NCBI GenBank assembly: GCA_965206025.1
Contig: CBDBIU010000005.1
Coordinates: 1,674,001 to 1,738,000 of the forward strand
Direction of reading: 5' to 3'
DNA length: 64,000 nt
From: G963668345 sp965206025
Lineage (GTDB): Bacteria > Acidobacteriota > Terriglobia > Bryobacterales > UBA6623
In this document: piece by piece, positions 54,759 to 63,455 of the stretch
Layout: the number at the start of each line of letters is the position of its first letter
How positions within the stretch are numbered: position 1 is the stretch's first letter
The notes under the pieces: model-generated
What the model saw: only the letters and a program-made list of their open reading frames with translations
Databases searched by the model: none
Told to the model about the DNA's origin: nothing
Position numbers and translations under genes: made by a program

Positions 54759-55169
54759 CTACCCGGCGGCCTGGGTGATCTGTACGTGGATGGTCCGCTT
54801 GCGAGGCCGGTTGTCGAAGTCGAGCAGAATGACTTGCTGCCAGGTTCCCAGAACCAGCCGTCCACCAACGATCGGAATCGATAGGGACGGCTTCATCAGC
54901 GCCGCGCGGAGATGGGCATAGCCGTTTCCGTCATGCCAGGCTTCATTGTGTTGGTAGGTGGCGTCCATGGGAGCGATGCGATCGAGAGCGGCCTTGAGGT
55001 CGGCCAGGGCGCCCGGTTCGTATTCGATCGTCGAGAGGGCGGCCGTCGAGCCGACGACGAAGACGCTGGCCACGCCGTCGGTGACGCCAGCGTCCTCGCA
55101 GGCTCGGCTGATCGGGGGAGTGATGTCGACAATATCGTTGAATCCGCGGGTCGAGACGGTAAATTCCAT
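54759..55169 (-). CDS. YjbQ/UPF0047 family protein
   Basis: 136 residues from ATG 55169. Conserved motifs HNEAWHDGNGYAHLRAALM, LVLGTWQQVILLDFDNRPR. YjbQ proteins have a ring fold with a metal site; some have weak thiamine-phosphate synthase activity and the true role is unclear. The upstream side carries a REP-like repeat. Single gene downstream of tadC. Confidence 0.9.
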   Translation of the reverse strand: MEFTVSTRGFNDIVDITPPISRACEDAGVTDGVASVFVVGSTAALSTIEYEPGALADLKAALDRIAPMDATYQHNEAWHDGNGYAHLRAALMKPSLSIPIVGGRLVLGTWQQVILLDFDNRPRKRTIHVQITQAAG

Positions 55170-55245
55170 GGAGCCCATTATGCCCGCAAGCGCGATACTT
55201 CAGGTCTCGCTTGGCCCGCATTTCTCGCCGGCGGTCGCCAGGAGT

Positions 55246-55333
55246 GGAAACAGATCCCCTCCGTCAGGGATGTAGGGGCGCGATTCGTCGCGCCCACTCG
55301 CCGACAGAGTGTACTTTGGGCGAGGTGCGCAAA
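55246..55333 (-). repeat. REP-like intergenic repeat, copy 1
   Basis: Core palindrome GGGCGCGA-TTCG-TCGCGCCC with flanks that match 63335-63427 in the opposite sense over about 85 bp, including CCCCTACATCCCT and a TCGGC start. Such GC-rich palindromes are often spread by REP-associated transposases; none is in this window. Confidence 0.6.
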
Positions 55334-55344
55334 TGGTTGCCGCC

Positions 55345-55410
55345 AGAGTTGACCGCCGGGCCTTTTCGCCTCATCGATAGCGTAGGTGGTGAGAAAAGCG
55401 GGCTAACGGT
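55345..55410. repeat. Intergenic repeat family, member 2
   Basis: GGGCCTTTTCGCC...GGTGGTGAGAAAAGCGGGCT, an imperfect hairpin. Read on the minus strand it starts AGCCCGCTTTTCTCACCA as in members at 37991, 60301 and 62183. It sits between yjbQ and tadC. Confidence 0.45.
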
Positions 55411-55414
55411 TCTC

Positions 55415-56332
55415 TTACCCCCCCGACATCAGGGGGAGCAACTCGAACATGATTCGGATGATGATGGGTCCGACGGTGACGACGAACAACGAAGGGAGAA
55501 TGCAAAAGAATATCGGAAAGACCAGCTTGATCCCCATTTTGGCTGCCTTTTCCTCGGCGCGTTGCCGGACGGTCATGCGCATGAACTCGGAATGTGTCCT
55601 GAGAGATTGGGAGATGCTTGTACCGAAGCGGTCGGCCTGAATCAGCGTGCTCACCAGCGTTTTCATGTCGCCCACTCCGGTGCGGTCTCCCAGATTCCGC
55701 AGGGCGTCGGCGCGGCGCTTGCCGTGCCGCATCTCTAAGTTGGTGATGGCAAACTCGCTGCTGATCTCAGGATAGGACTTTTGCATCTCACGGCTCACCT
55801 GGAGGATTCCCTGGTCCAGACCCAGTCCGGACTCCACACAAACGACGAGCAGGTCGAGCGCATTCGGCAGCGCCCGACTGATCTTTCTTCGGCGCCGCTT
55901 GACGAGCCGCTGAAGCGCCTCGCCCGGCCCGAGAAAGCCCGCGGCGGCGGCCAACACGATTAGGCCGACCTGGTTTTCCTCTACCACGCCGAAATACGCT
56001 GTCAACAGCCATGAAAGAAGTGGAAATCCCACTAAAGATAGAGCTCTGAAGCCGTAGAAGGTCTTGAATGCAGCCGGGGAACGGAAGCCGGCGCTGTAGA
56101 GTCGTTTCTGGATGGCGGTAAGATCCGCCGGGGAGGCCGGAACCAGCTCCCCGATTTTGGTTAGCAGTTGGTGAAACGCCAGGCTGGGGTGAAGCTTCGG
56201 TTCCGTCTGCTGGGACCCCTCCCCCATGGCCCGCGCGACCATGGACTTGGGGTTAACCCAGAACTTCATGCCGAACAAATACAGCGTGCAGCTGACCAAC
56301 ACGAACAGCAGGATAGACATGACCAAGACCAT
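55415..56332 (-). CDS. tadC: Tad pilus inner-membrane protein TadC
   Basis: 305 residues with T2SSF (type II secretion F) domain: RKISRALPNALDLLVVCVES, GLGLDQGILQVSREM, and four membrane segments (near residues 5-20, 105-145, 275-295). It works with TadB as the platform for the pilus assembly ATPase. It follows tadB by two bases. Confidence 0.92.
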   Translation of the reverse strand: MVLVMSILLFVLVSCTLYLFGMKFWVNPKSMVARAMGEGSQQTEPKLHPSLAFHQLLTKIGELVPASPADLTAIQKRLYSAGFRSPAAFKTFYGFRALSLVGFPLLSWLLTAYFGVVEENQVGLIVLAAAAGFLGPGEALQRLVKRRRRKISRALPNALDLLVVCVESGLGLDQGILQVSREMQKSYPEISSEFAITNLEMRHGKRRADALRNLGDRTGVGDMKTLVSTLIQADRFGTSISQSLRTHSEFMRMTVRQRAEEKAAKMGIKLVFPIFFCILPSLFVVTVGPIIIRIMFELLPLMSGG

Positions 56333-56334
56333 GG

Positions 56335-57306
56335 TTAGACCTCAATTTTGACGATCTGGCGCATAATGATGTACCCCAGAGCCTGAAAGGCGATTGCCAG
56401 GCCGGCCATCCATTGCCCGGCCTCATGCTCGACGAAGAATTGCATATGTTCGGGGTGGACCATATACATCAAGAACGCGACGACAGCGGGGATGGCGGTC
56501 AGCACCAAGCTCGAGAGGCGGCCGTGAGCGCTAATCGTTCGAATCTGCCCGCGCAACTTGAACCGGTCGCGGATCAAGTTCGCCAGGCTATCGAGAATCT
56601 CGGCTAGGTTGCCGCCCGTTCGCTTTTGTAGCAGGACGGCTGCGACAAAGAACTGTACATCGATCAGAGGAAGGCGTTGTCCTAATTTCTCGAGTGCGGT
56701 ATCCATGGGGAGCCCCAGATTTTGCTCCTCAAAGGTTCGCCGGAACTCTCCGCCCAGGGGGTTAGGGAACTCCTTGTAAAGCATCTCGAGCGATACCGAG
56801 AAGGCATGGCCTGCGCGCATCGCACGGGCAATGAACTGCAGCGCATCGGGGAACTGGGCTTCAAAGGCGCCAATGCGCTTCTTGCGACGGCGTCGCAGAT
56901 AAAGAATAGGCAGCAGCGCCGCCAAGGGGGCGGCTCCGAAAGCCATATTCTGCCAAAAGGGAAACAGATACCAGACAGCGTTGAAGGCGAGGAGTGCGAG
57001 CAACAAAGCCGTGATGCACACCTGCCCCGGCGCCCAAGAGACACCGGCCTGTTCGATCAGGCTTTGCAGTTGCCGGTCCACATTCATTTTGGCCAACAGA
57101 CGGTTAAGCAGACGCCTTTGGTCCGCGCCTTCGGGGAGAAACAGAGACGTGCTCTCCGACGAGCTTGCGGAGAGCGCCTCCGCCCTACCGCTCAGCCGAT
57201 CGCGGACCTTGGCGGTTTCCCGCTTCAGCAGTGTTCGGTGGACAATGAAGTAGGTGGTGGCCGTCAAACCCATGGTCACGAGGAAAAGAATCATTAGTGG
57301 AAGCAA
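56335..57306 (-). CDS. tadB: Tad pilus inner-membrane protein TadB
   Basis: 323 residues with T2SSF domain: RIGAFEAQFPDALQFIARAM, GGEFRRTFEEQNLGLPMDTA and RTGGNLAEILDSLANLIRDR. It forms the inner-membrane platform with TadC. Starts 59 bp after cpaF. Confidence 0.92.
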   Translation of the reverse strand: MLPLMILFLVTMGLTATTYFIVHRTLLKRETAKVRDRLSGRAEALSASSSESTSLFLPEGADQRRLLNRLLAKMNVDRQLQSLIEQAGVSWAPGQVCITALLLALLAFNAVWYLFPFWQNMAFGAAPLAALLPILYLRRRRKKRIGAFEAQFPDALQFIARAMRAGHAFSVSLEMLYKEFPNPLGGEFRRTFEEQNLGLPMDTALEKLGQRLPLIDVQFFVAAVLLQKRTGGNLAEILDSLANLIRDRFKLRGQIRTISAHGRLSSLVLTAIPAVVAFLMYMVHPEHMQFFVEHEAGQWMAGLAIAFQALGYIIMRQIVKIEV

Positions 57307-57365
57307 CGCTCTACCTCAACGGTTGGATACCGATATAGTCTTGAAGAACCTGGCCAGTCGCCGCG

Positions 57366-58725
57366 TTAATTGACTTCGACAACCGATTCAAACAGCTCCG
57401 CCGGCAGATGAATCCCGGCCGCGAGCATTTTTTCGTAGAACTTAGGCCGAATGCCGGTCGCCGCGAAACGGCCTTGGACGCGGCCTTCCGGGGAAATGCC
57501 CCTTTTTTCGAACACGAACAGATCCTGGAGCGTAACGACATCGCCTTCCATGTGTCCGACTTCGGTGAGGCACATGGCTCTGCGCGTTCCGTCGCTCAGC
57601 CTAGCCGTTTGGACGATCAGGTCGATGGCTGAGGAGATCTGGTGCCGGATCGAGACTAGGTTGAGGTTGGACGTGGCCATGGTTACCATCACCTCCAGAC
57701 GGGCAATCGCATCTCGTGGTGAGTTGGCGTGCACGGTCGTCATCGACCCGTCGTGGCCCGTGTTCATGGCCTGAAGCATGTCCAGGGCTTCGTCGCCGCG
57801 GCATTCGCCGACGATAATGCGGTCGGGGCGCATTCTCAACGCATTGATGAGCAACTCGCGCTGGCGGATCGCCCCGTGGCCTTCCATGTTCGGCGGCCGG
57901 GTCTCCAGGCGCGCCAAATGCGGTTGCTTGAGCTGCAGCTCAGCCGCGTCTTCGATCGTTACGACTCGTTCCTTCGGCGAAATGAGGACGGAAAGGGCAT
58001 TCAGCAGCGTCGTCTTGCCCGAGCCCGTGCCCCCGGCCACCAAAATGTTCAGACGGCTTTTCACGGCCGACTCGAGCAGCTGCATCATGCCCTGCGTCAT
58101 GGATAGCTTTTCGACGAGGTCGGCGGGCATGAGCTTGTCCGTGGCGAAGCGGCGGATCGACAGCAGGGGCCCGTCCACGGCCAGGGGGGGATGATGGCGT
58201 TGACACGGGATCCGTCGGCCAGGCGGGCGTCCACCATCGGGGAGGATTCATCCACTCTCGGGCCTACCTGCGAAACGATCTTGTCGATAATGCGGAACAG
58301 ATGGGCGTCATCTTTGAAGCTGACATTGGTTAGCTCCAGCTTGCCGTCGCGCTCGATGTAGACCTGCTTGTGCGTGTTGACAAGGATGTCGCTTACCGTC
58401 GGGTCGTGCAGCAAAGGTTCGAGCGGCCCCAGCCCGAACACTTCATCAAGCACTTCCGAGACAATCTGGTTCCGCTCGATGGCGCTGAGCAACGTTTGCT
58501 CGGCGTCGATCAGCACCGTCAGAGCCGAGCGCACTTCGTTGCGCATTTTTGCGTCTCAATGGATGCCAGAGCATCAAGGTTGATCTTGTCGAGAAGCTTT
58601 CGGTGCAGGGTGAACTTCAGGTCCTGGTATTGCCGTCGGGAAGATCGCGGAGCAGGCGCCGGAGTTCGAAGAAGTGGTTCCGGTTCCCGCAGGTCTGCAA
58701 TTGGGGGAAGTTCGACAACTGGCAT
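57366..58725 (-). pseudogene. cpaF: Tad pilus assembly ATPase CpaF/TadA, two frameshifts
   Basis: The gene is read in three pieces: MPVVELPPIADL...ALASIETQK from 58725; MRNEVRSALTVLID...VNAIIPP; then the ATPase core LNILVAGGTGSGKTTLLNAL (Walker A), RPPNMEGHGAIRQRELL, RIIVGECRGDEALDMLQAMN and HANSPRDAIARLE. The first break is at a run of five A (near 58550) and the second at a run of seven C (near 58187); one extra base at each restores one 450-residue protein. It powers pilus assembly. The two single-base losses suggest sequencing error or phase variation. Confidence 0.8.
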
Positions 58726-58924
58726 GAATCCTCCTGGAAAGAAAAACGTCGCACTTCCTTATCGACCCTTCAAAGGGAAGGTTGAGACAGGAAGTAGCCC
58801 GCCTTGCTCGCTAGGCGGCGAGGTGGAGCGTGGGAGAGGACCGTCAGTAGGAAGCGCGCCGCTCAGCGCCGGATTTCTTGCACCCAGCGGGCGTACTCGA
58901 ACTCTCTACGTTGACCCCGGCGCG

Positions 58925-58992
58925 CAAAGCACGGCGAAGTCATGGCGGGCTGACGGCCTGCTTCGCACGTCAGGTGGCGAGAAAAGCCGGCC
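58925..58992 (-). repeat. Intergenic repeat family, member 3
   Basis: On the minus strand: CCGGCTTTTCTCGCCACCTG, then ACGTGCGAAGC and CTTCGCCGTGCTTTGCGC, matching members at 60301 and 62183. It lies between cpaE and cpaF. Confidence 0.5.
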
Positions 58993-58997
58993 AGTGG

Positions 58998-60209
58998 TCA
59001 GGTGCCGCTGAGCAGCTCTCTGAGTGTTCTCACCCGAGGGCCTTTGGAAGGCGAAGGCGCCTGGTCTCCGAGAAACTTCTTGACAAACCGGCCAAGGCTG
59101 CGCCCGAGATCCGTGTTGTCGCCGACAGGGACTCCCTCGCGCAGCGCGGCGCTGACGGCCGCCGCGTCATCGGCAAAGAATGCGTGAACCGGAGCGCGAA
59201 AGATCTTTTCCATGTCTTCTCGACTCAGCTCGGGTCTCTTCTCGGAACGGTTGACGAGCACGCGCATTTGCTCCGGGTTGTAGCCGGTTTCTTCCAGCAA
59301 CTGAATGGCTCGGCGCATGAGAAACAGCGAGGGCATGTCCCGGCTGCACACCAAATAGAAGGAGTTCGCCATGGGCAGAGTGGCCAGCGACACGCTATCG
59401 CAAACTCCGCCGAGATCGACCACGACGTAGTCATATGTGGACCGGGCGTATTCGAGCACTTCTTGAACCGGATAGGAGTCGACCGGCGTGGGGTCGGGGC
59501 GTTCCGGGGCCGCGAGGATATCAAGGCCGTTTCGCTGACACACCAGGGATGACCAAAGCGCCTCGTCCAACTGCCCGGAGTGTTTTACGGCGTCGATGAC
59601 GCTGTAGGGATGGTTGATGCGAAATAGAAAGGAAATCAGCCCGGAAACCAGATCGAAATCGACGAGCAACACCCGCTGACGGCCGGCCTTGTGGATGCGA
59701 TAGGCGGTGCTGCTGGCCAGGGTGGTGCAGCCGGCACCTCCCTTGACTGGGACAAAAGCCAATAGAGATCCCCGGGCCGGCGAAGCCGGACGCATCTCGA
59801 CGCTCTTGCGTCGCAGCATTCGCAGCAGGGCTTGCTGGACATCGCCGGCGGGAAAGGGACTGCTGAGGAATTCACTCGCGCCGCTGCGCAAACATCCCAG
59901 GATGACGTCAGGCTCGTTGCTGTGGCTCAACCCGACGGCGGAAATCTGAGGCCAGTAGTCCACGATATGGGACACCAACCGCTGCGATTCCTCGCGGCTG
60001 GAACCCATATCCAGCAGTACAACGTCGGGTTGCAGCGAGACTACTCGCTCTTCGAGGACCTGGCCGGAGGGATAATCGGCGAGTCGGCCGACCACCGAGA
60101 TCTCGGCAAGCGGCTGCGCGGTCTGCAGAAAAGCAGCGGCGAGCTCCTCGTCGGGGCAGATCAAGATGGCCGTAAGGCCCTGTCCCTGTCCTGCCGTCAA
60201 CTCGTTCAC
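58998..60209 (-). CDS. cpaE: CpaE/TadZ-like MinD-family ATPase
   Basis: 403 residues from GTG 60209 (the open frame extends to 60263). Atypical response-regulator-like domain at 1-120 (DVVLLDMGSSREESQRLV), then a MinD/ParA-type domain with FVPVKGGAGCTTLASSTAY (deviant Walker A, Lys kept), VLLVDFDLVSGLISFLF and TYDYVVVDLGG. TadZ-type proteins place the pilus at the cell pole. Located between cpaB and cpaF as in other tad loci. Confidence 0.85.
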   Translation of the reverse strand: MNELTAGQGQGLTAILICPDEELAAAFLQTAQPLAEISVVGRLADYPSGQVLEERVVSLQPDVVLLDMGSSREESQRLVSHIVDYWPQISAVGLSHSNEPDVILGCLRSGASEFLSSPFPAGDVQQALLRMLRRKSVEMRPASPARGSLLAFVPVKGGAGCTTLASSTAYRIHKAGRQRVLLVDFDLVSGLISFLFRINHPYSVIDAVKHSGQLDEALWSSLVCQRNGLDILAAPERPDPTPVDSYPVQEVLEYARSTYDYVVVDLGGVCDSVSLATLPMANSFYLVCSRDMPSLFLMRRAIQLLEETGYNPEQMRVLVNRSEKRPELSREDMEKIFRAPVHAFFADDAAAVSAALREGVPVGDNTDLGRSLGRFVKKFLGDQAPSPSKGPRVRTLRELLSGT

Positions 60210-60300
60210 GCATGACTCCCCGTCGAGACAATCGCTCACCCTGTCTCGCCCGCCGCGAATCACCAGCGGCGAGCGTGACGCCGGCCCCTGGGAGGCGAGC

Positions 60301-60385
60301 CGCTAGCCCGTCCTTCTCCCCACCCGGCGGTCGAAGCACGCATAGGCCCGCCATTACTTCGTTGGGCCTGCTCGCCGTGCGGCTA
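60301..60385 (+). repeat. Intergenic repeat family, member 4
   Basis: CGCTAGCCCGTCCTTCTCCC then GGCGGTCGAAGCACGC and GTTGGGCCTGCTCGCCGTGC. GCACG and CGTGC can pair as the arms of a long hairpin. In the space between cpaE and cpaB. Confidence 0.5.
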
Positions 60386-61228
60386 GGGCAGCCGGGCCGA
60401 ATCGAGAGACTGGACGGAACGGCGACTGCCGCGAATGACTTCAATCTGTGGAGGTCGCTCCAGACGTACGACCTGAGCGGGGGGCAGGCGGATCGGCACG
60501 GCCTTGCGGGGCGCGAAGGCTGCGAACAGCTCCTGCTCCCGCACTCCCTTGGTTTCGAATTGCTCCTGGTCCATGGAGTTGCGAAGCACCAGCTGAATCC
60601 GGCCCTGTGAACTTGCTAGGGTGAGCAACTCCGCCTGCCGCGGCGTCAGCAGCAGCGTTACCACCGGTACCCGCTTAGGCCGTCCGGAAGCGTCGGGAGC
60701 CAGGTGTTCTCCCGCCGAAATCACCCGGACGTTACTCAAGATCGTGCGTGTCACCCTGCCGAGATCTTCGCGATTTCTTGGCGATCCCGTCAGCAACACA
60801 TCGACTCGTGCTTCGGGTAGGACAAAGCCGGCGACGCCGTTGACATCGTCGACTCGCACGGCCATGGCGCGCATTCCTTCCGGCACCTTGGGCGCCAGGC
60901 CGACACCCGACCCAGGCAACGCCAACCTACGCTCCGCGATAGGCTCGTTGGCTAGGACCCGGTTCACCGTCACGCGGCTAATGACGTCGTCGATCTGCTG
61001 GAAGCTCCCGTCGGGAATTCTGTTAGCCGGCCACGGCTCGATTTTGAGATCCGCGGCCTCGATGGCCGCTCCAATGTTCAGGTCCCTGGCCGCAACCACG
61101 ACTTCTCCTATCTCGACCGGCTGGGGTTCGGAGGGGCCGTCTCGGACCGCGACTTGGTAGAAGATGCCGGAGACAACCAAGGCCATCCCGGCGGAAATTG
61201 CTAGGGCTAAGGCGACACGGGAATTCAT
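60383..61228 (-). CDS. cpaB: Flp pilus assembly protein CpaB
   Basis: 281 residues from ATG 61228 with a signal/membrane segment (VALALAISAGMALVVSGIFY). SAF domain: VVAARDLNIGAAIEAADLKI, then the CpaB core RAMAVRVDDVNGVAGFVLPE, ARVDVLLTGSP and LLLTPRQAELLTLASSQGRI. It links the outer-membrane secretin to the rest of the machine, but the secretin gene CpaC is not found here. Confidence 0.92.
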   Translation of the reverse strand: MNSRVALALAISAGMALVVSGIFYQVAVRDGPSEPQPVEIGEVVVAARDLNIGAAIEAADLKIEPWPANRIPDGSFQQIDDVISRVTVNRVLANEPIAERRLALPGSGVGLAPKVPEGMRAMAVRVDDVNGVAGFVLPEARVDVLLTGSPRNREDLGRVTRTILSNVRVISAGEHLAPDASGRPKRVPVVTLLLTPRQAELLTLASSQGRIQLVLRNSMDQEQFETKGVREQELFAAFAPRKAVPIRLPPAQVVRLERPPQIEVIRGSRRSVQSLDSARLP

Positions 61229-61466
61229 GCAAACTCCTATCGGCACACGAGCGGCTAAGGCTTAGGCGCTAGCGGCCTCTAAACACACCAGCCCAAGACG
61301 AGGGCGAACCACCCGCTGTTCCCCGCACCCGGCCTCGGTGCGCCAATCGCTGATGAGAACCCGGGTTCGCTACCGGGCTTTACAACACCGGGGATACTCC
61401 TGGAGACTGTTGACGCGGCCCCGTGAGCTGGGGTGATCCCACCACGACCGGCTCGAGGAGGCAGCC

Positions 61467-61673
61467 TTACTGGGCCGCTTCCTCGAGCCTCGATTCCAGT
61501 TCCGTGTAGATTTCGCACATGCTCTCTGAAAGGCCGGGCAAGAACAGGCCCGACGCGACCGCGACCAGTCCGGCCAGCAGGGCATACTCCACGAAGTCTT
61601 GCCCCTGCCTGTTCTCCCATATGGCCAGCCGGCAGATCCTGTGAATGACTCCTGTGATAATCTTGACCATCAT
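61467..61673 (-). CDS. Flp-type pilin
   Basis: 68 residues from ATG 61673. The pre-pilin signature GQDFVEYALLAGLVAVASG fits Flp pilins: cleavage after the Gly leaves a hydrophobic helix with the conserved Glu-Tyr. It would be cut by a TadV/CpaA peptidase, not present in this window. Followed by an about 94-bp gap to the next pilin on its 5' side. Confidence 0.88.
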   Translation of the reverse strand: MMVKIITGVIHRICRLAIWENRQGQDFVEYALLAGLVAVASGLFLPGLSESMCEIYTELESRLEEAAQ

Positions 61674-61768
61674 TTCATCCTGATTGAGAGTACCCAGGCG
61701 CCGGACCCGCTGCGGACAAGAGCCCACAGGGCAAGCTGCCAACTCCGGCGCCCGTGATCCCACTTGTT

Positions 61769-61966
61769 TTACACCGCGGCCTCCGACAGTACACTGGCCA
61801 TCTTCGAGAAGATGACGCTGATGCTGTCACTGATGCCCGGCAACAGGGCTCCGGCCGCAACGGCGACAAACCCGGCCAACAGCGCGTATTCCACAAGATC
61901 CTGACCTTCGCTGTCCTTGACCAGGCGCCGCAACTCGATGAATAGGGCGTTGAATTTCTCTTTCAT
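61769..61966 (-). CDS. flp: Flp-type pilin
   Basis: 65 residues from ATG 61966 with an A-rich AGGAATCTGC ribosome region upstream. GQDLVEYALLAGFVAVAAGA is the Flp pilin cleavage and helix motif. First gene of the tad operon, as usual for the major pilin. Paralogue of the 61467 pilin. Confidence 0.9.
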   Translation of the reverse strand: MKEKFNALFIELRRLVKDSEGQDLVEYALLAGFVAVAAGALLPGISDSISVIFSKMASVLSEAAV

Positions 61967-62464
61967 GCAGATTCCTTTCGTGTTCCTTGGGGCAGATTGA
62001 CGCGGAACGGTCGAGCGCCGGCGGTGGATGTCAAAGCCCTTCCCGTGTCTGGAAAGGTTCCGGGCAACCAACGCACCCAAGAGACGGTGCGGCGTGACCG
62101 TGTCGCTCCACAACATATCGGCCGGGAATTGGACGGCTATAGGAGAAATTTCGATAGGGGGGTGCGAGGCTTAGCCGGGAAGGCCGGCCCGCATTGCTCG
62201 CCACCTGACGATCCAAGCACGCGACACACCTTCTGTTACTTGGTTGCGCTTGCTCGCCGTGCTCAACGCAGGGTTAAAGCACGCCCGCATGGTTCAAGAA
62301 ACTGGGCGCCGAGCATCACCCGCCTTGTACGGACGGGCCTTTTCACCCGCTTGGCCTCGTCACCGTGGTGAAAAATTAGGGCCAAGCGGGGCTAAGCGGC
62401 TCGATCGGCAGTCCTTCATACGACCGGCCGAATGATTCACTGTAGGAATCGCATCTGACTGACG
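61967..62464. other. Divergent intergenic region between pilin and regulator genes
   Basis: 500 bp between the leftward pilin operon and the rightward LuxR-type regulator gene. It contains the repeat at 62183-62269. The pilin promoter should be here; no clear promoter element was identified by eye. Confidence 0.35.
62183..62269 (+). repeat. Intergenic repeat family, member 5
   Basis: CGGCCCGCATTGCTCGCCAC, then CTGACGATCCAAGCACGCG and CTTGCTCGCCGTGCTCAACG, aligning with 60301-60385 and, in reverse, 58925-58992. Confidence 0.5.
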
Positions 62465-63228
62465 ATGAACAAACAGAATGCCATCCCGCCGAGTACCCGC
62501 CGCGAAACCACGTCGTTCGGGAGGAAGCTGCTGATGATCTCTGTTTTTCTATGCGATCCTCAGCCGATCGTTCAGGAGGGGCTGAAGACAATCCTGGGCG
62601 GTCAGGAAAACTTTGAACTCATCGGCACGGCGGGTACTCTCGAAGAGGCGTTCTCGGAAATAGGGCGCAACCCTCCGAATCTTGCCATTGTCGATCGCAG
62701 TTTCGGGATCCACAATCTTTTGGATTGGATTGCTCGCCTGCGGCAGGCGAAGCCCGAGACTCAGTTGGTGGTATGGGCGGCGACCATCTCCGACGTGGAG
62801 TGCTTCCGGGTGCTGCAGGCCGGCGCCCGCGGCATCCTCAGAAAAACGACCTCCCACGAAGTCCTCTTCCATTGCCTACAGACGGTAGCCCGCAGAGAAC
62901 TCTGGACCGAAGACCTGTCTGTCTCTCCCGAGTCGCCCTTGACCGACCGCGAAACCGGCCTCTCACACCACGGGAACAAGAAGTCGCCGAGCTGGTCGCC
63001 AAGGGAATGAAGAACCGAGAGATCGCCGAATCGCTCAGCATCGCGACAGGGACTGTCAAGATCCATCTGATGCACATTTTCGAGAAAACCGGCATCCGGG
63101 ACCGTTTCGAGCTGGCGCTGCACGGCTTGCGCCTGGCCTGCGAACGGGAAGGAGACCCCGCGACCGCTCCCCAACAGCCGACCACCGAGGAAGAGAAAGT
63201 CCCCGCACTCTCACGGGAGAAGCCCTGA
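62465..63228 (+). pseudogene. LuxR/NarL-type response regulator, frameshifted
   Basis: The N-terminal receiver domain (ISVFLCDPQPIVQEGLKTIL, LAIVDRSFGIHNLLDW with the phospho-Asp, AGARGILRKTTSHEV) runs to about codon 165. The C-terminal LuxR HTH (LTPREQEVAELVAKGMKNRE, GTVKIHLMHIFEKTGIRDRF) is in another frame. One base lost near 62958-62963 (ETGL-LTPRE) explains the break. It lies divergent to the pilin operon, so it may control it. ATG 62534 is an alternative start. Confidence 0.75.
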
Positions 63229-63334
63229 CGCATCCTCGCGGCCCGGGCGCGGCCGTCGAGACTCGCTCCGGTCGAGTTCTTCCGGACCGCCCATTTCATC
63301 GTCGGTCGTAACCCGTTGAAAAGGCTCGCGGCAA

Positions 63335-63427
63335 CAGGTTGTGGACGTCGCCCAGCGTACAGTATGTCGGCAAGCGGGCGCGATCAGTTGCGCCCCTACA
63401 TCCCTAACGGCGGGCATTTGTTTCCAA
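63335..63427 (+). repeat. REP-like intergenic repeat, copy 2
   Basis: GGGCGCGATCAGTTGCGCCC core with CCCTACATCCCTAACGG flank, matching 55246-55333 in reverse. In the space between the regulator and the PQQ propeller gene. Confidence 0.6.
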
Positions 63428-63455
63428 GTCCCCCGGCTCCTGGCGGGACAGGCTC

